A DNA stretch of 64,000 nt from Streptomyces changanensis (GCF_024600715.1 NZ_CP102332.1:1178001-1242000), one strand, 5' to 3'. Positions 25,606 through 33,135 are shown, counted from the stretch's first letter. Made by a program: numbers and translations. Notes: a model not told the origin generated them from the sequence alone.

Positions 25606-26202
25606 TTACGGGCGCAGGGCCCGCAGGAGGAGGTCGGCGAGGTGGTCGGCCACCTGCTGCGGGGTGAGCGGGCCGTCGGGCCGGTACCAGGTCGACAGGT
25701 GGTGCACCGAGCCGAAGTGGTAGTCGACCACCAGGTCCGCCGGGGTGGCCGTGGAGAACACCCCGGTCCGCTGCCCTTCCTCGACAAGGGCGCGGAACCG
25801 CTCGTGGTAGCGGCGGCGCTCGGCGCGCACCTGCTTGTTCTTCTCCGGGCTCAGGTGGTGCATCGAGCGGAAGAAGATCGACGCGTCGTCGAGGTTCTCG
25901 ATCGTGGTGACGACGACGTCGGCGGCCGCGTCGCGCAGCCGCCGGTCGACCGGCGCGTCGGCGTCCGCGAGGGCGTCGAGCCGCTCCTGCTGGAGGCGCA
26001 GCACGCGCGCGTACACCTCGTGCAGCAGGTCCTCCTTGGAGCCGAAGTAGTGGTAGAGGGCGCCCTTGGTGACCCCGGCGGCCTCGACGATCTCCTGCAC
26101 GGACGTGCGGTCGTAGCCCCGCTCGGCGAAGAGGCGGGTGGCGGCGGCCAGCAGCCGTCTGGGGACGGGCGTGGCACCGTTCCCGTCCGTCGTCCTGGCC
26201 AT
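25606..26202 (-). CDS. TetR-family regulator of the kinase/acyl-CoA dehydrogenase region
   Basis: A 198-residue regulator. The N-terminal helix-turn-helix (about residues 15-60) reads VQEIVEAAGVTKGALYHYFG followed by SKEDLLHEV. The C-terminal domain (TetR_C_33-like) contains IFFRSMHHLSPEKNKQ. It is convergent with the acyl-CoA dehydrogenase gene and upstream of a short-chain dehydrogenase on the same strand. The palindrome CCCACTAGTCGG about 60 bp before its ATG resembles the operators at the kinase, SDR and transporter promoters, suggesting autoregulation and control of a local acyl-CoA regulon. Confidence 0.86.
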   Translation of the reverse strand: MARTTDGNGATPVPRRLLAAATRLFAERGYDRTSVQEIVEAAGVTKGALYHYFGSKEDLLHEVYARVLRLQQERLDALADADAPVDRRLRDAAADVVVTTIENLDDASIFFRSMHHLSPEKNKQVRAERRRYHERFRALVEEGQRTGVFSTATPADLVVDYHFGSVHHLSTWYRPDGPLTPQQVADHLADLLLRALRP

Positions 26203-26262
26203 GTGCCGCCACCTCTCTCCGTCGCTGCCGCCGCCGTCGTCGCCCGGCCGAGGACCGATCTT

Positions 26263-26274
26263 CCCACTAGTCGG
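26263..26274. promoter_or_regulatory. TetR-type operator (degenerate site, own promoter)
   Basis: CCCACTAGTCGG is a near-perfect palindrome centred on ACTAGT. Its reverse strand CCGACTAGTGGG matches the ACCGACTGGTCGGT site upstream of the kinase gene at ten of fourteen positions when extended. Its position suits autoregulation of the TetR gene. Confidence 0.45.
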
Positions 26275-26282
26275 GGCGCCGT

Positions 26283-27047
26283 TCACCTCCCGGTTCCCTC
26301 CCAGGTGCGCTGTACGCGGTTCATGCCGCCCAGCCAGCGCTCCGGCTCGGCGGCGCGGGCCCGGTAGTACTCGGCGACCTCGGCGTGCGGGAGGATCAGG
26401 AACCGGTCCTCCGCCATGCCCGAGAAGAGGGCCTCCGCGACGTCGTCGGGCTCGATGGCCGTGGGGGCGAGGACCAGCTCGCCGGCCGATCCGGCGGTGG
26501 TGAGCATGTCGGTGCGGACACCCTGCGGGCAGATGGCGTGGACCTTCAGGCCGCGGTGACGGTAGGTGAGCGACAGCCATTCGGCGAAGGCGTACGCGCC
26601 GTGCTTGGACACGCTGTAGGGGGCGGCCCCGATCATGGTGAGGAGGCCGGCGGCCGAGACGGTGGAGACGAACCGGCCCTGGCCGCGCTCCAGCCAGTCG
26701 GGCAGGAGGGTCCGGGCGGCGCGCACGTGCGCCATGACGTTGACGTCCCAGGCGGCGGACCAGACGGCCTCGTCGGCGAAGGCGTCACCGGGCGAGGCGA
26801 GACCCGCGTTGGCGCAGTAGACGTCGACGGTGCCGCCCAGGGCGTCGCGGGCCTCGGCGACGACCGCGGAGGCGTCGCCGGGCACGGCGGTGCCGCCGAT
26901 CGCGTCGGCGACCTGCTCGGCGCGGGCGGGGTCCAGGTCGTTGACGACGACGCGGGCTCCCTCGGCGGCGAACCTGCGCGCGAGGGCGGCGCCGATGCCG
27001 CCGCCGGCCCCCGTGACCACCACTCCGGCGCCCTGGAACGTGCTCAT
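26283..27047 (-). CDS. Short-chain dehydrogenase/reductase
   Basis: A 254-residue classical SDR. It has the cofactor motif VTGAGGGIGAALARRF near residue 10, an NDLD segment after beta-2 that favours NAD, NAG in YCANAGLA, and the catalytic Ser in VSTVSAAG with YSVSKHG (YxxxK). It oxidises or reduces a hydroxyacyl or alcohol substrate. The position beside the kinase, acyl-CoA dehydrogenase and TetR genes and the operator at 27225-27240 suggest a beta-oxidation-like step (compare LvaD in the levulinate pathway). ATG 27047 follows GGAGAGGGG. Confidence 0.88.
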   Translation of the reverse strand: MSTFQGAGVVVTGAGGGIGAALARRFAAEGARVVVNDLDPARAEQVADAIGGTAVPGDASAVVAEARDALGGTVDVYCANAGLASPGDAFADEAVWSAAWDVNVMAHVRAARTLLPDWLERGQGRFVSTVSAAGLLTMIGAAPYSVSKHGAYAFAEWLSLTYRHRGLKVHAICPQGVRTDMLTTAGSAGELVLAPTAIEPDDVAEALFSGMAEDRFLILPHAEVAEYYRARAAEPERWLGGMNRVQRTWEGTGR

Positions 27048-27065
27048 CGACGACCCCTCTCCCTG

Positions 27066-27153
27066 CGTCCGACGTACGTCCGACGCGCGTCCGACCTGTG
27101 TGCGGCCCACGTGCGGCATGCGTGCGGCCTGCGGCCGGCCCGCGGTCGGCCGG
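27066..27153. repeat. 11-bp tandem repeat array in the SDR leader
   Basis: Eight consecutive 11-bp units fill this stretch. The first three are CGTCCGACGTA, CGTCCGACGCG and CGTCCGACCTG. The next three are TGTGCGGCCCA, CGTGCGGCATG and CGTGCGGCCTG, and the last two are CGGCCGGCCCG and CGGTCGGCCGG. The period is close to one helical turn and not a multiple of three. The array lies between the operator at 27225-27240 and the SDR start at 27047, so it should be in the SDR 5' leader. Confidence 0.8.
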
Positions 27154-27224
27154 AAGCCGCCAGCGACCGACTCGCGCGTCCGGCCCGCGGCCGTCTTCCG
27201 GTCCGACCGCCACCGACGACAGCA

Positions 27225-27240
27225 GACTAACCGGTCGGTA
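27225..27240. promoter_or_regulatory. TetR-type operator at the SDR/NamZ divergent promoter
   Basis: The 16 bp ending CCGGTCGGTA share that ten-base core, and 13 of 16 positions overall, with the reverse strand of the site at 36589-36604. They also share GGTCGGT with the site at 23073-23088. It lies 178 bp before the SDR start and 78 bp before namZ. Confidence 0.55.
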
Positions 27241-27317
27241 TGTCCGCCCGGAAGGGGCGTCGCGCTAGCCTGCGAGGTCATGTCGGAGCGTGACGGAATG
27301 ATCACGGAGGTGATCCC

Positions 27318-28607
27318 ATGAGCGTGTCCAGACGGGGTCTGCTGGCGGCGGCGGGCTGTGCGGCGGGCGCCGCGGGCGCCACGGGCGCCGCCGGCGCGGC
27401 GGGGCTGGTCGCGGCTCCCGCCGCGGCCGGGCGGGGCGGCGAGGGCGGTAGGGGCGTACGGCGGGTGCGGACCGGCTTCGACCGGCTGGCGGCCGACGGG
27501 TACGCACTGCTGGCCGGCCGGCGCGTCGGCGTGGTGACGAACCCGACCGGCGTGACGGCGGATCTGCGGCACATCGTGGACGTCATGCACGCCGACGACC
27601 GGGTGGACCTGATGGCGGTCTTCGGTCCGGAGCACGGGTTCCGGGGCACGGCGCAGGCCGGCGGCTCCGAGGGCCGCCACGACGATCCGGCCACGGGGCT
27701 GCCGGTCTACGACACGTACGGCAAGAGCGGCCGGGCGCTCGCGGACGTCTTCACCGCGTCCGGCGTGGACACCGTGGTGTTCGACATCCAGGACGTGGGC
27801 GCCCGGTTCTACACGTACATCTGGACCATGTACGACTGCATGGTCGCCGCCGAGCTGGCGGGGAAACGTTTCGTCGTACTGGACCGGCCGAACCCGCTCG
27901 GTGCGCGGGCGGCGCTCGGACCGGTGCTGGACAAGGCGTTCGCCACGTTCGTGGGGCGCGAGCCGATCGCCCAGGCGCACGGGATGACCGTGGCGGAGCT
28001 GGCGCTCCTCTTCAACGGGGAGTTCCTCACGCGGCCGGTGCCGCTGGAGACCGTCCGGATGTCCGGCTGGCGGCGTCGGGACCTCTTCGGCGCGACGGGG
28101 CTGCCGTGGGTGCCGCCCAGCCCCAACATGCCGACGCCGGAGACCGCGCTCGTCTACCCGGGGACCTGCCTGTTCGAGGGGACCAACCTGTCGGAGGGCC
28201 GGGGCACGACCCGGCCCTTCGAACTGCTCGGCGCCGAGGGCGTCGACCGGCGGTGGGCGCAGGCGGCGAACGCGCTGGAGCTGCCCGGGGTGCGGTTCAG
28301 GGAGGCGTACTTCGCGCCGGTCTTCTCCAAGTTCCAGGGGAAGACGGTCGGCGGGGTGCAGCTGCACGTCCACGATCCCGCCGCCTTCGATCCCGTGCTC
28401 ACCGGCGTCGCCCTGCTCGTGACGGCGAAGCGGAGCTGGAGCGGGTTCGCGTGGCGGCCCGACCACTGGATCGACAAGCTCACGGGCTCGACGACGGTGC
28501 GCACCCTCGTCGACGCGGGCGCCGACCCGCGCGAGGTGGCCGGGGCGTGGCAGCGGGGCCTGGCCGCCTTCCGGACGATGCGCGGGCAGTACCTGCTGTA
28601 CCGCTGA
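27318..28607 (+). CDS. namZ: Exo-beta-N-acetylmuramidase NamZ-like (DUF1343, GH171)
   Basis: A 429-residue exported protein. The N-terminus MSVSRRGLLAAAGCAAGAAG is a Tat-type signal (S-RR-G-L-L) ending around AAPAAA. The mature protein carries DUF1343 hallmarks: GVVTNPTGV, FGPEHGFRG, VFDIQDVGARFYTYIWTMY, VLDRPNPLG, PSPNMPTPETALVYPGTCLF and EGTNLSEGRGTTRPFE. The family releases N-acetylmuramic acid from the non-reducing end of peptidoglycan fragments, so a role in wall turnover is likely. It is divergent from the SDR gene; no dedicated MurNAc-recycling partner is seen nearby. Confidence 0.88.
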   Translation: MSVSRRGLLAAAGCAAGAAGATGAAGAAGLVAAPAAAGRGGEGGRGVRRVRTGFDRLAADGYALLAGRRVGVVTNPTGVTADLRHIVDVMHADDRVDLMAVFGPEHGFRGTAQAGGSEGRHDDPATGLPVYDTYGKSGRALADVFTASGVDTVVFDIQDVGARFYTYIWTMYDCMVAAELAGKRFVVLDRPNPLGARAALGPVLDKAFATFVGREPIAQAHGMTVAELALLFNGEFLTRPVPLETVRMSGWRRRDLFGATGLPWVPPSPNMPTPETALVYPGTCLFEGTNLSEGRGTTRPFELLGAEGVDRRWAQAANALELPGVRFREAYFAPVFSKFQGKTVGGVQLHVHDPAAFDPVLTGVALLVTAKRSWSGFAWRPDHWIDKLTGSTTVRTLVDAGADPREVAGAWQRGLAAFRTMRGQYLLYR

Positions 28608-28796
28608 CCCGGTGGGCCGGGCCGCTGAGGGGCCGTCAATCCACCACGCGCGCACCGAACGGCACGGCCCGCACACGCGTACCAGTGGGGGGACGTGTCC
28701 GTGTTGGCCGACATCCGCATTTTCGATGGAGCCGAAACGGGCACCCGTACGTCTCTTCAACGACGCCGAAGTACCAGCGACGGAGGTGGCGGAGCG

Positions 28797-29438
28797 ATGG
28801 CAGGTTTCCGGAGTCTCGCCAGACAGGTTCGTGATCCTGGGTGCGACGTGGCGCTGCGGCGCTACTCGCTGCGCAAGTGCCTGGAGCGGTTCGCTCCGTA
28901 CGGGCACCGGGCGACCTGGGACCACCTGTGCCGGAGGCACAGGTTCGGGCCCGAGGACCGGGATCTCGATCCGGCGCGGTTGGTGGCCGCGCTCGACGAG
29001 TTGGAGGAGGCGCGGGCCGTGTGGCTCGCCTATGAACGGCGGTTCGCGGAACGCCGCCGGCACGAGAAGCACCTGGGACTGCGGCGGCCCCCCGCCCTCG
29101 ACGACTGGCACCGGCACACCTGGGGCGGCAACGGGGTCGTGCGGTGCGTCGACCCGGCGGTGCACCCCGGGTTGCCGCTCGGCGAGGCGCTGCGCCGGCT
29201 GGTCTCCGCGCTGGAGGCGCAGCCGGGCGGGAGCTGCCCGGTGTGCGGCGCGGACCGGTTCGCGTGGCGGCCGGTCGCGGCCGACGCGCAGGGGTGCGGG
29301 CCGGTGTGCACGGAGTGCGGGGTGGTGGTGCCCGCTCCCGTGCTGACCGACGGGGCCCTGAGGGCCGCGCGCGGGCGGACGGCGCGCGCCGACGGACTGC
29401 GGGCCCGCGCGGTACGGGAGCTCGCCGCCGTGGGGTGA
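28797..29438 (+). CDS. Conserved hypothetical protein with C-terminal zinc ribbon
   Basis: A 213-residue soluble protein of unknown function. The N-terminal two thirds are rich in Arg, His and Trp and probably helical (segment LRRYSLRKCLERFAPYGHRA). Around residues 135-185 there are two Cys pairs, CPVCGADRFAW and VCTECGVVVPA, spaced like a zinc ribbon. ATG 28797 is chosen because GGAGGTGGCGGAG precedes it; an in-frame GTG at 28695 would add 34 low-complexity residues. I do not recognise the family. Nucleic-acid binding is a guess from the ribbon. Confidence 0.65.
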   Translation: MAGFRSLARQVRDPGCDVALRRYSLRKCLERFAPYGHRATWDHLCRRHRFGPEDRDLDPARLVAALDELEEARAVWLAYERRFAERRRHEKHLGLRRPPALDDWHRHTWGGNGVVRCVDPAVHPGLPLGEALRRLVSALEAQPGGSCPVCGADRFAWRPVAADAQGCGPVCTECGVVVPAPVLTDGALRAARGRTARADGLRARAVRELAAVG

Positions 29439-29724
29439 ACCGCCGCGGAGCGGTACGGGGGTGGGGCCGGAGCCTCCGGCGCACCCCCGGCCGCCGCGGC
29501 CGTGATCGGCTCGCCCCGGACCGGCGAGACGGCGACCGGCGCGCCCCGCACCGGGTGGACGCGACCGGCGCGACCGGCGACGGCGGCGTGACGGCGACCG
29601 CGGCGACGGATGGCCGGTGGGATCGGGCGGGACCGTAGCAGGCGGAAAACGGCGTGAGCCACCGGATTCGGCGCGGCCACAGTGGCCGGACCGAACCGAC
29701 GCCGACCCGAGGAGCAGGACCCCG

Positions 29725-30801
29725 ATGTCCACGCTGCGCGTGACCGCCGAGCTGCTGACCGTCCACGAGCACCCGAACGCCGACGCCCTGGAACTCGCCC
29801 AGGTGGGCCTGTTCCGGGCCGTGGTGGCGAAGGGCGCCTTCCGCGACGGCGACGCCGCCGTGTACGTGCCGGAGCAGGCGGTGCTGCCGCCCGCGCTCGT
29901 CGAGGAGCTGGGGCTGACGGGGCGGCTGGCCGGCGCGGAGGCGAACCGGGTCAAGGCGGTGCGGCTGCGCGGGGAGCTGTCGCAGGGCATCGTCTGCCGG
30001 CCGCGCGCCCTCGCCGGCGTCGACCTGGTGCGGGCGGCGGCGGAGCGGACGGACTTCGCCGAGGCGCTCGGCATCACCAAGTGGGTGCCGCCGGTGCCGA
30101 CCAGCATGAGCGGCGACGTCGAGGCCGCGCCTGACCTGCTGCCGTGGGGCGACGTGGAGAACCTCCGGCGCCACCCGGACGTCTTCGTGCCGGGCGAGCC
30201 CGTCGTGCTGACCGAGAAGGTGCACGGCACGGCCTGCCTGACGACGTACCACGCCGGGGACGGACGGGTGCAGGTGTCGTCGAAGGGCTTCGGCGCGAAG
30301 GGGCTCGCCCTGCGCGAGGACCCGCGCAACGTCTACTGGCGGGCGGTGCGCGGCCACGGCGTGCCCGCGGCGGCCGCGCGGCTGGCCGAGCGCTTCGGCG
30401 CCACCCGGGTCGGCGTCTTCGCCGAGGTGTACGGGGCGGGGGTGCAGGACCTGGCGTACGGCGCCGACGCCCGCGCGGGTCGGCTCGGGTACGCCGTCTT
30501 CGACGTCGCGGTCGAGGTCGCCGGGCGGGTGCGCCGGCTGGACGCCGGGGAGCTGCACGAGGTGCTGGCCGGCGAACTGCCGCCGGTACCGCGGCTGTAC
30601 GCGGGGCCGTACGATCTCGCGACGGTACTGGAGCTGGCCACGGGCCGGGAGACGGTCTCGGGGCGGGCGCTGCACCTGCGGGAGGGCGTGGTCGTGCGGC
30701 CGGCCATCGAGCGGTACAGCCCGGTGCTGGGCGGGCGCGCCCTCGCGAAGGCGGTCAGCCCGGCGTACCTGACCCGCAAGGGCGGCACGGAGTACGAGTA
30801 G
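29725..30801 (+). CDS. RNA ligase, Rnl5/DraRnl family
   Basis: A 358-residue protein with an N-terminal OB-like module (residues about 1-130, with PNADALELAQVG and GDAAVYVPEQAVLPP) and a C-terminal nucleotidyltransferase domain. The adenylation motif I is EKVHGTACL with the nucleophile Lys near residue 167. Later motifs are VSSKGFG, GVFAEVYGAG, the RNA-ligase motif IV segment EGVVVRP and motif V AKAVSPAYL. This order is that of Deinococcus DraRnl, which seals nicks with a 3'-OH RNA strand using ATP. The role is presumably RNA repair. It is monocistronic, with a hairpin terminator behind it. Confidence 0.87.
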   Translation: MSTLRVTAELLTVHEHPNADALELAQVGLFRAVVAKGAFRDGDAAVYVPEQAVLPPALVEELGLTGRLAGAEANRVKAVRLRGELSQGIVCRPRALAGVDLVRAAAERTDFAEALGITKWVPPVPTSMSGDVEAAPDLLPWGDVENLRRHPDVFVPGEPVVLTEKVHGTACLTTYHAGDGRVQVSSKGFGAKGLALREDPRNVYWRAVRGHGVPAAAARLAERFGATRVGVFAEVYGAGVQDLAYGADARAGRLGYAVFDVAVEVAGRVRRLDAGELHEVLAGELPPVPRLYAGPYDLATVLELATGRETVSGRALHLREGVVVRPAIERYSPVLGGRALAKAVSPAYLTRKGGTEYE

Positions 30802-30829
30802 CACCGGGAGGCGGCACCCGCCCCGACCG

Positions 30830-30851
30830 CCGGGGCGCGCGGGCGCCCCGG
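30830..30851 (+). terminator. Hairpin terminator after the RNA ligase gene
   Basis: A perfect 9-bp stem, CCGGGGCGC (30830-30838) and GCGCCCCGG (30843-30851), with a four-base loop. It begins 28 bp after the RNA ligase stop and faces the convergent soxR gene further on. Confidence 0.65.
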
Positions 30852-31038
30852 TGGGGGTGTCCAGCCGGTCGGGTCGGATCAGGGAGCGGTGTCCCGTGCG
30901 TGCGGCCGCGCGGCGCAGGAGGGAGCCACGGCGGAGTCACGGCGACCGGCGACGACGCCGCGGTGGGGGCGCCTCCCGTGCCCGGAGGGCGGGCGCGTGC
31001 CGGGCGTCGTGAGCAGGACGTCATCGGCACGGCACCCG

Positions 31039-31518
31039 CTAGCCCGCGTCGGCGTCCCGGCGGGGGCGCTCCGGCAGGAGCCGCGAGCCGGTGAGCCGCT
31101 CGCCGAAGATGTCGTCGGGGTTGGACAGCACGCAGGTGTCGAGGGACAGGCAGCCGCAGCCGATGCAGTCGGTGAGGTGGTCGCGCAACCGGGCGAGCTG
31201 CTGGATGCGGTTGTCCAGTTCGGCCCGCCAGGCCCGGGAGAGCCGCGCCCAGTCGTCGTGCGTCGGCGTCCGCTCCTCGGGCAGTTCCGCGAGGGCCTGC
31301 CGCACGGTGGCGAGCGGGATGCCGACGCGCTGGGCGGCCCGGACGAAGGCGACGCGGCGCAGTGCGTCCCTGCTGTAGCGGCGCTGGTTGCCGCTGGTGC
31401 GGCGGCTGTTGATCAGGCCCTTGGCCTCGTAGAAGTGCAGGGCGGAGACGGCCGCCCCGCTGCGCGCGGAGAGTTGGCCGACGGTGAGCTCGTGGATCTT
31501 CTCTGGAATCTGCGGCAC
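31039..31518 (-). CDS. soxR: Redox-sensitive MerR-family regulator SoxR
   Basis: A 159-residue MerR-type activator. The N-terminal winged helix (LTVGQLSARSGAAVSALHFY, about residues 9-28) is followed by a dimerisation helix and the SoxR iron-sulfur cluster motif CIGCGCLSLDTC near residues 119-130. In Streptomyces SoxR responds to redox-cycling compounds, often endogenous antibiotics, and targets oxidoreductase and efflux genes. The gene is divergent from maoC, separated by 101 bp. An imperfect dyad GTTGACAAGGGCAAC at 31539-31553 in that gap could be bound by it but overlaps the maoC -35. Confidence 0.95.
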   Translation of the reverse strand: MPQIPEKIHELTVGQLSARSGAAVSALHFYEAKGLINSRRTSGNQRRYSRDALRRVAFVRAAQRVGIPLATVRQALAELPEERTPTHDDWARLSRAWRAELDNRIQQLARLRDHLTDCIGCGCLSLDTCVLSNPDDIFGERLTGSRLLPERPRRDADAG

Positions 31519-31539
31519 CCACCGAACCCTACTGGTCCG

Positions 31540-31582
31540 TTGACAAGGGCAACCGCCCCCACCATGCTAAGCAAGCGCTTGG
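31540..31582 (+). promoter_or_regulatory. maoC promoter with overlapping TetR operator
   Basis: A consensus -35 TTGACA (31540-31545) and a -10 CATGCT (31563-31568) are separated by 17 bp. Immediately downstream is TAAGCAAGCGCTTGG (31568-31582), whose AGCAAGCGCTT core (31570-31580) recurs at 32747-32757 before the neighbouring TetR gene. A repressor bound here would block transcription start. Confidence 0.65.
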
Positions 31583-31619
31583 AAAGATCGGGCAGGACGC
31601 ACCTGGACAGGGAGCAGGG

Positions 31620-32081
31620 ATGGCAGAGCCGAGGATCTTCACCTCCGCCGACGAGCTGCGCGCCGCGGCCGGCGAGCAGCTGGGGCACAGCGACTGGCTG
31701 GAGGTGGACCAGAAGCGGATCGACCTGTTCGCCGACGCCACCGAGGACCACCAGTGGATCCACGTGGACCGGGAGCGCGCGGCGGCCGGGCCGTTCGGGA
31801 CGACCATCGCGCACGGCTACCTGACCCTGTCGCTGCTGCCCGTCCTGGTGCCGCAGGTGATGCGGGTCGAGGGCGTGCGGATGGGCGTCAACTACGGCAC
31901 GAACAAGGTGCGTTTCCCCGCGCCCGTGCCGGCGGGCTCGCGGGTGCGGGCGACCGCGTCCGTCAAGGACGTCGAGGACGTGGGCGGCGGCGTGCAGGTG
32001 ACCGCCGTGGTCACGGTGGAGCGCGAGGGCGGCGACAAGCCGGTGTGCGTCGCGGAGTCGGTGTCCCGCTTCTACTTCTGA
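31620..32081 (+). CDS. MaoC-family (R)-specific enoyl-CoA hydratase
   Basis: A 153-residue single hot-dog domain protein. The hydratase catalytic segment FADATEDHQWIHVDRERAAA (catalytic Asp and His) is followed by GPFGTTIAHGYLTLSLLP, the classic MaoC signature. It hydrates trans-2-enoyl-CoA to 3-hydroxyacyl-CoA. It is convergent with a TetR gene, their 3' ends overlapping by ten bases, and both promoters carry the same AGCAAGCGCTT operator. That links the enzyme to this regulator. Confidence 0.92.
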   Translation: MAEPRIFTSADELRAAAGEQLGHSDWLEVDQKRIDLFADATEDHQWIHVDRERAAAGPFGTTIAHGYLTLSLLPVLVPQVMRVEGVRMGVNYGTNKVRFPAPVPAGSRVRATASVKDVEDVGGGVQVTAVVTVEREGGDKPVCVAESVSRFYF

Positions 32082-32698
32082 GCGCTCACCATGCGCAGCA
32101 CGAGGTCGGCGTAGAGCGCGCCGACCTCGTCGGGCGTCCGACTGCCCTGAGCGTTGAACCAGCGCGCCACGTCGATGCAGAGCGAGAGCACGGCGAGGGT
32201 GGTGCCGGACACGTCCGGGACGTCGAACTCGCCCGCCGCGACGCCGTCGCCGATGATGCGGCGCACCGCGGCGTCGGTCCGGCGGCGCAGGGCGACGATC
32301 TCGGCGCGGTGCTCGGGGCCGAGGGCGTCCAGCTCGTACTGGACGACGCGCGCGGTGGTGTGCCGCTCGGCGTGCCAGCGGACGAAGGACCGGACGGCGC
32401 CGGCGAGCCGTTCGGCGGCGGTGCCGGGGGCGTCCGCCGCCGCCTCCAGGATCGCCAGGGCCTTGTCGTGGCCGATCCGGCTGATCCGGTGGAGGAGCTC
32501 CTCCTTGGTCCGGTAGTGGATGTAGAGCGCGGCGGGGCTCATGCCCGCGCGGCCCGCGATGTCCCGGGTGGTCGTCGCGTGGTAGCCCCGCTCGGCGAAG
32601 GCGTCGACGGCGGCGACGAGCAGCCGCCGGGCCGCGTCCGGGGTGACCTCGCCCCACGGCATCTCCTCACCGCCGGCCGTCTCCTCCGCCGTACTCAT
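32072..32698 (-). CDS. TetR-family regulator (acyl-CoA metabolism type)
   Basis: A 208-residue regulator. The helix-turn-helix (about residues 22-66) reads TTTRDIAGRAGMSPAALYIH followed by YRTKEELLHRIS. The C-terminal part has the TetR_C_17-like segment RWHAERHTTARVVQYELDAL seen in actinobacterial fatty-acid regulators. Of two adjacent ATGs, 32698 has the better spacing to AAGGGG. The dyad at 32745-32760 about 50 bp upstream shares an 11-bp core with the maoC operator, indicating autoregulation and control of maoC. Confidence 0.88.
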   Translation of the reverse strand: MSTAEETAGGEEMPWGEVTPDAARRLLVAAVDAFAERGYHATTTRDIAGRAGMSPAALYIHYRTKEELLHRISRIGHDKALAILEAAADAPGTAAERLAGAVRSFVRWHAERHTTARVVQYELDALGPEHRAEIVALRRRTDAAVRRIIGDGVAAGEFDVPDVSGTTLAVLSLCIDVARWFNAQGSRTPDEVGALYADLVLRMVSAQK

Positions 32699-32744
32699 CA
32701 TTCGCCCCTTCCCACGCTCAAGGACGAACACCATACCGCGAGGG

Positions 32745-32760
32745 TGAGCAAGCGCTTAGC
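32745..32760. promoter_or_regulatory. TetR operator, AGCAAGCGCTT type
   Basis: TGAGCAAGCGCTTAGC is a near-palindrome centred on AAGCGCTT. Its 11-bp core AGCAAGCGCTT (32747-32757) is identical to the one at 31570-31580 before maoC. Confidence 0.6.
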
Positions 32761-32778
32761 GCGTCCGCGGTGTACGGC

Positions 32779-33066
32779 TCAGAGCTTCTGGAACGGGTCG
32801 TGCTCGGCGAGGAGCTTCTCCAGGCGCGCCTGGTCGACGCGGCTGACGATGTGCCCCGCCTCCTGACGGTCACGGACGACCTTGGCGAGGGTGAAGGCGG
32901 AGGTCGTCAGGTACAGGACGGCGATGCCGAGGAAGGCCCGCACCCACACGTCGGCCTCCAGGTTGCCGATGCCGAGCGCGACGGCCGCGAGGGCGATGGC
33001 GAAGGAGGCGACGGCCTGTCCGTAGTAGGCCGCCGTGTTCTGCTGCTTGACCGGTGTGTCACTCAT
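32779..33066 (-). CDS. YiaA/YiaB-type small membrane protein
   Basis: A 95-residue protein with two hydrophobic segments (about residues 18-38 and 48-68) and the family pattern YYGQAVASFAIALAAVALGI followed by DVWVRAFLGIAVLYLTTSAF. Function is unknown. The charged C-terminus is predicted cytoplasmic. ATG 33066 is preferred to the upstream ATG because the family homology starts with MSDTPVKQQ. Confidence 0.82.
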   Translation of the reverse strand: MSDTPVKQQNTAAYYGQAVASFAIALAAVALGIGNLEADVWVRAFLGIAVLYLTTSAFTLAKVVRDRQEAGHIVSRVDQARLEKLLAEHDPFQKL

Positions 33067-33135
33067 GCCGTCGAGGATGCGCACCGTGTGGCCCGGGACA
33101 CATCCGCGCGGGTACTCAGGCCGGTACTCAGCGCC

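Noticed and set aside
27066..27153. The 11-bp repeats as a CRISPR-like array
   Set aside because: Units are 11 bp, contiguous and without spacers, and no cas gene is present anywhere in the window.
31539..31553. GTTGACAAGGGCAAC as a SoxR box
   Set aside because: The dyad has mismatches near the centre and coincides with the maoC -35 TTGACA, which explains it adequately. It does not resemble the 18-bp SoxR consensus closely.
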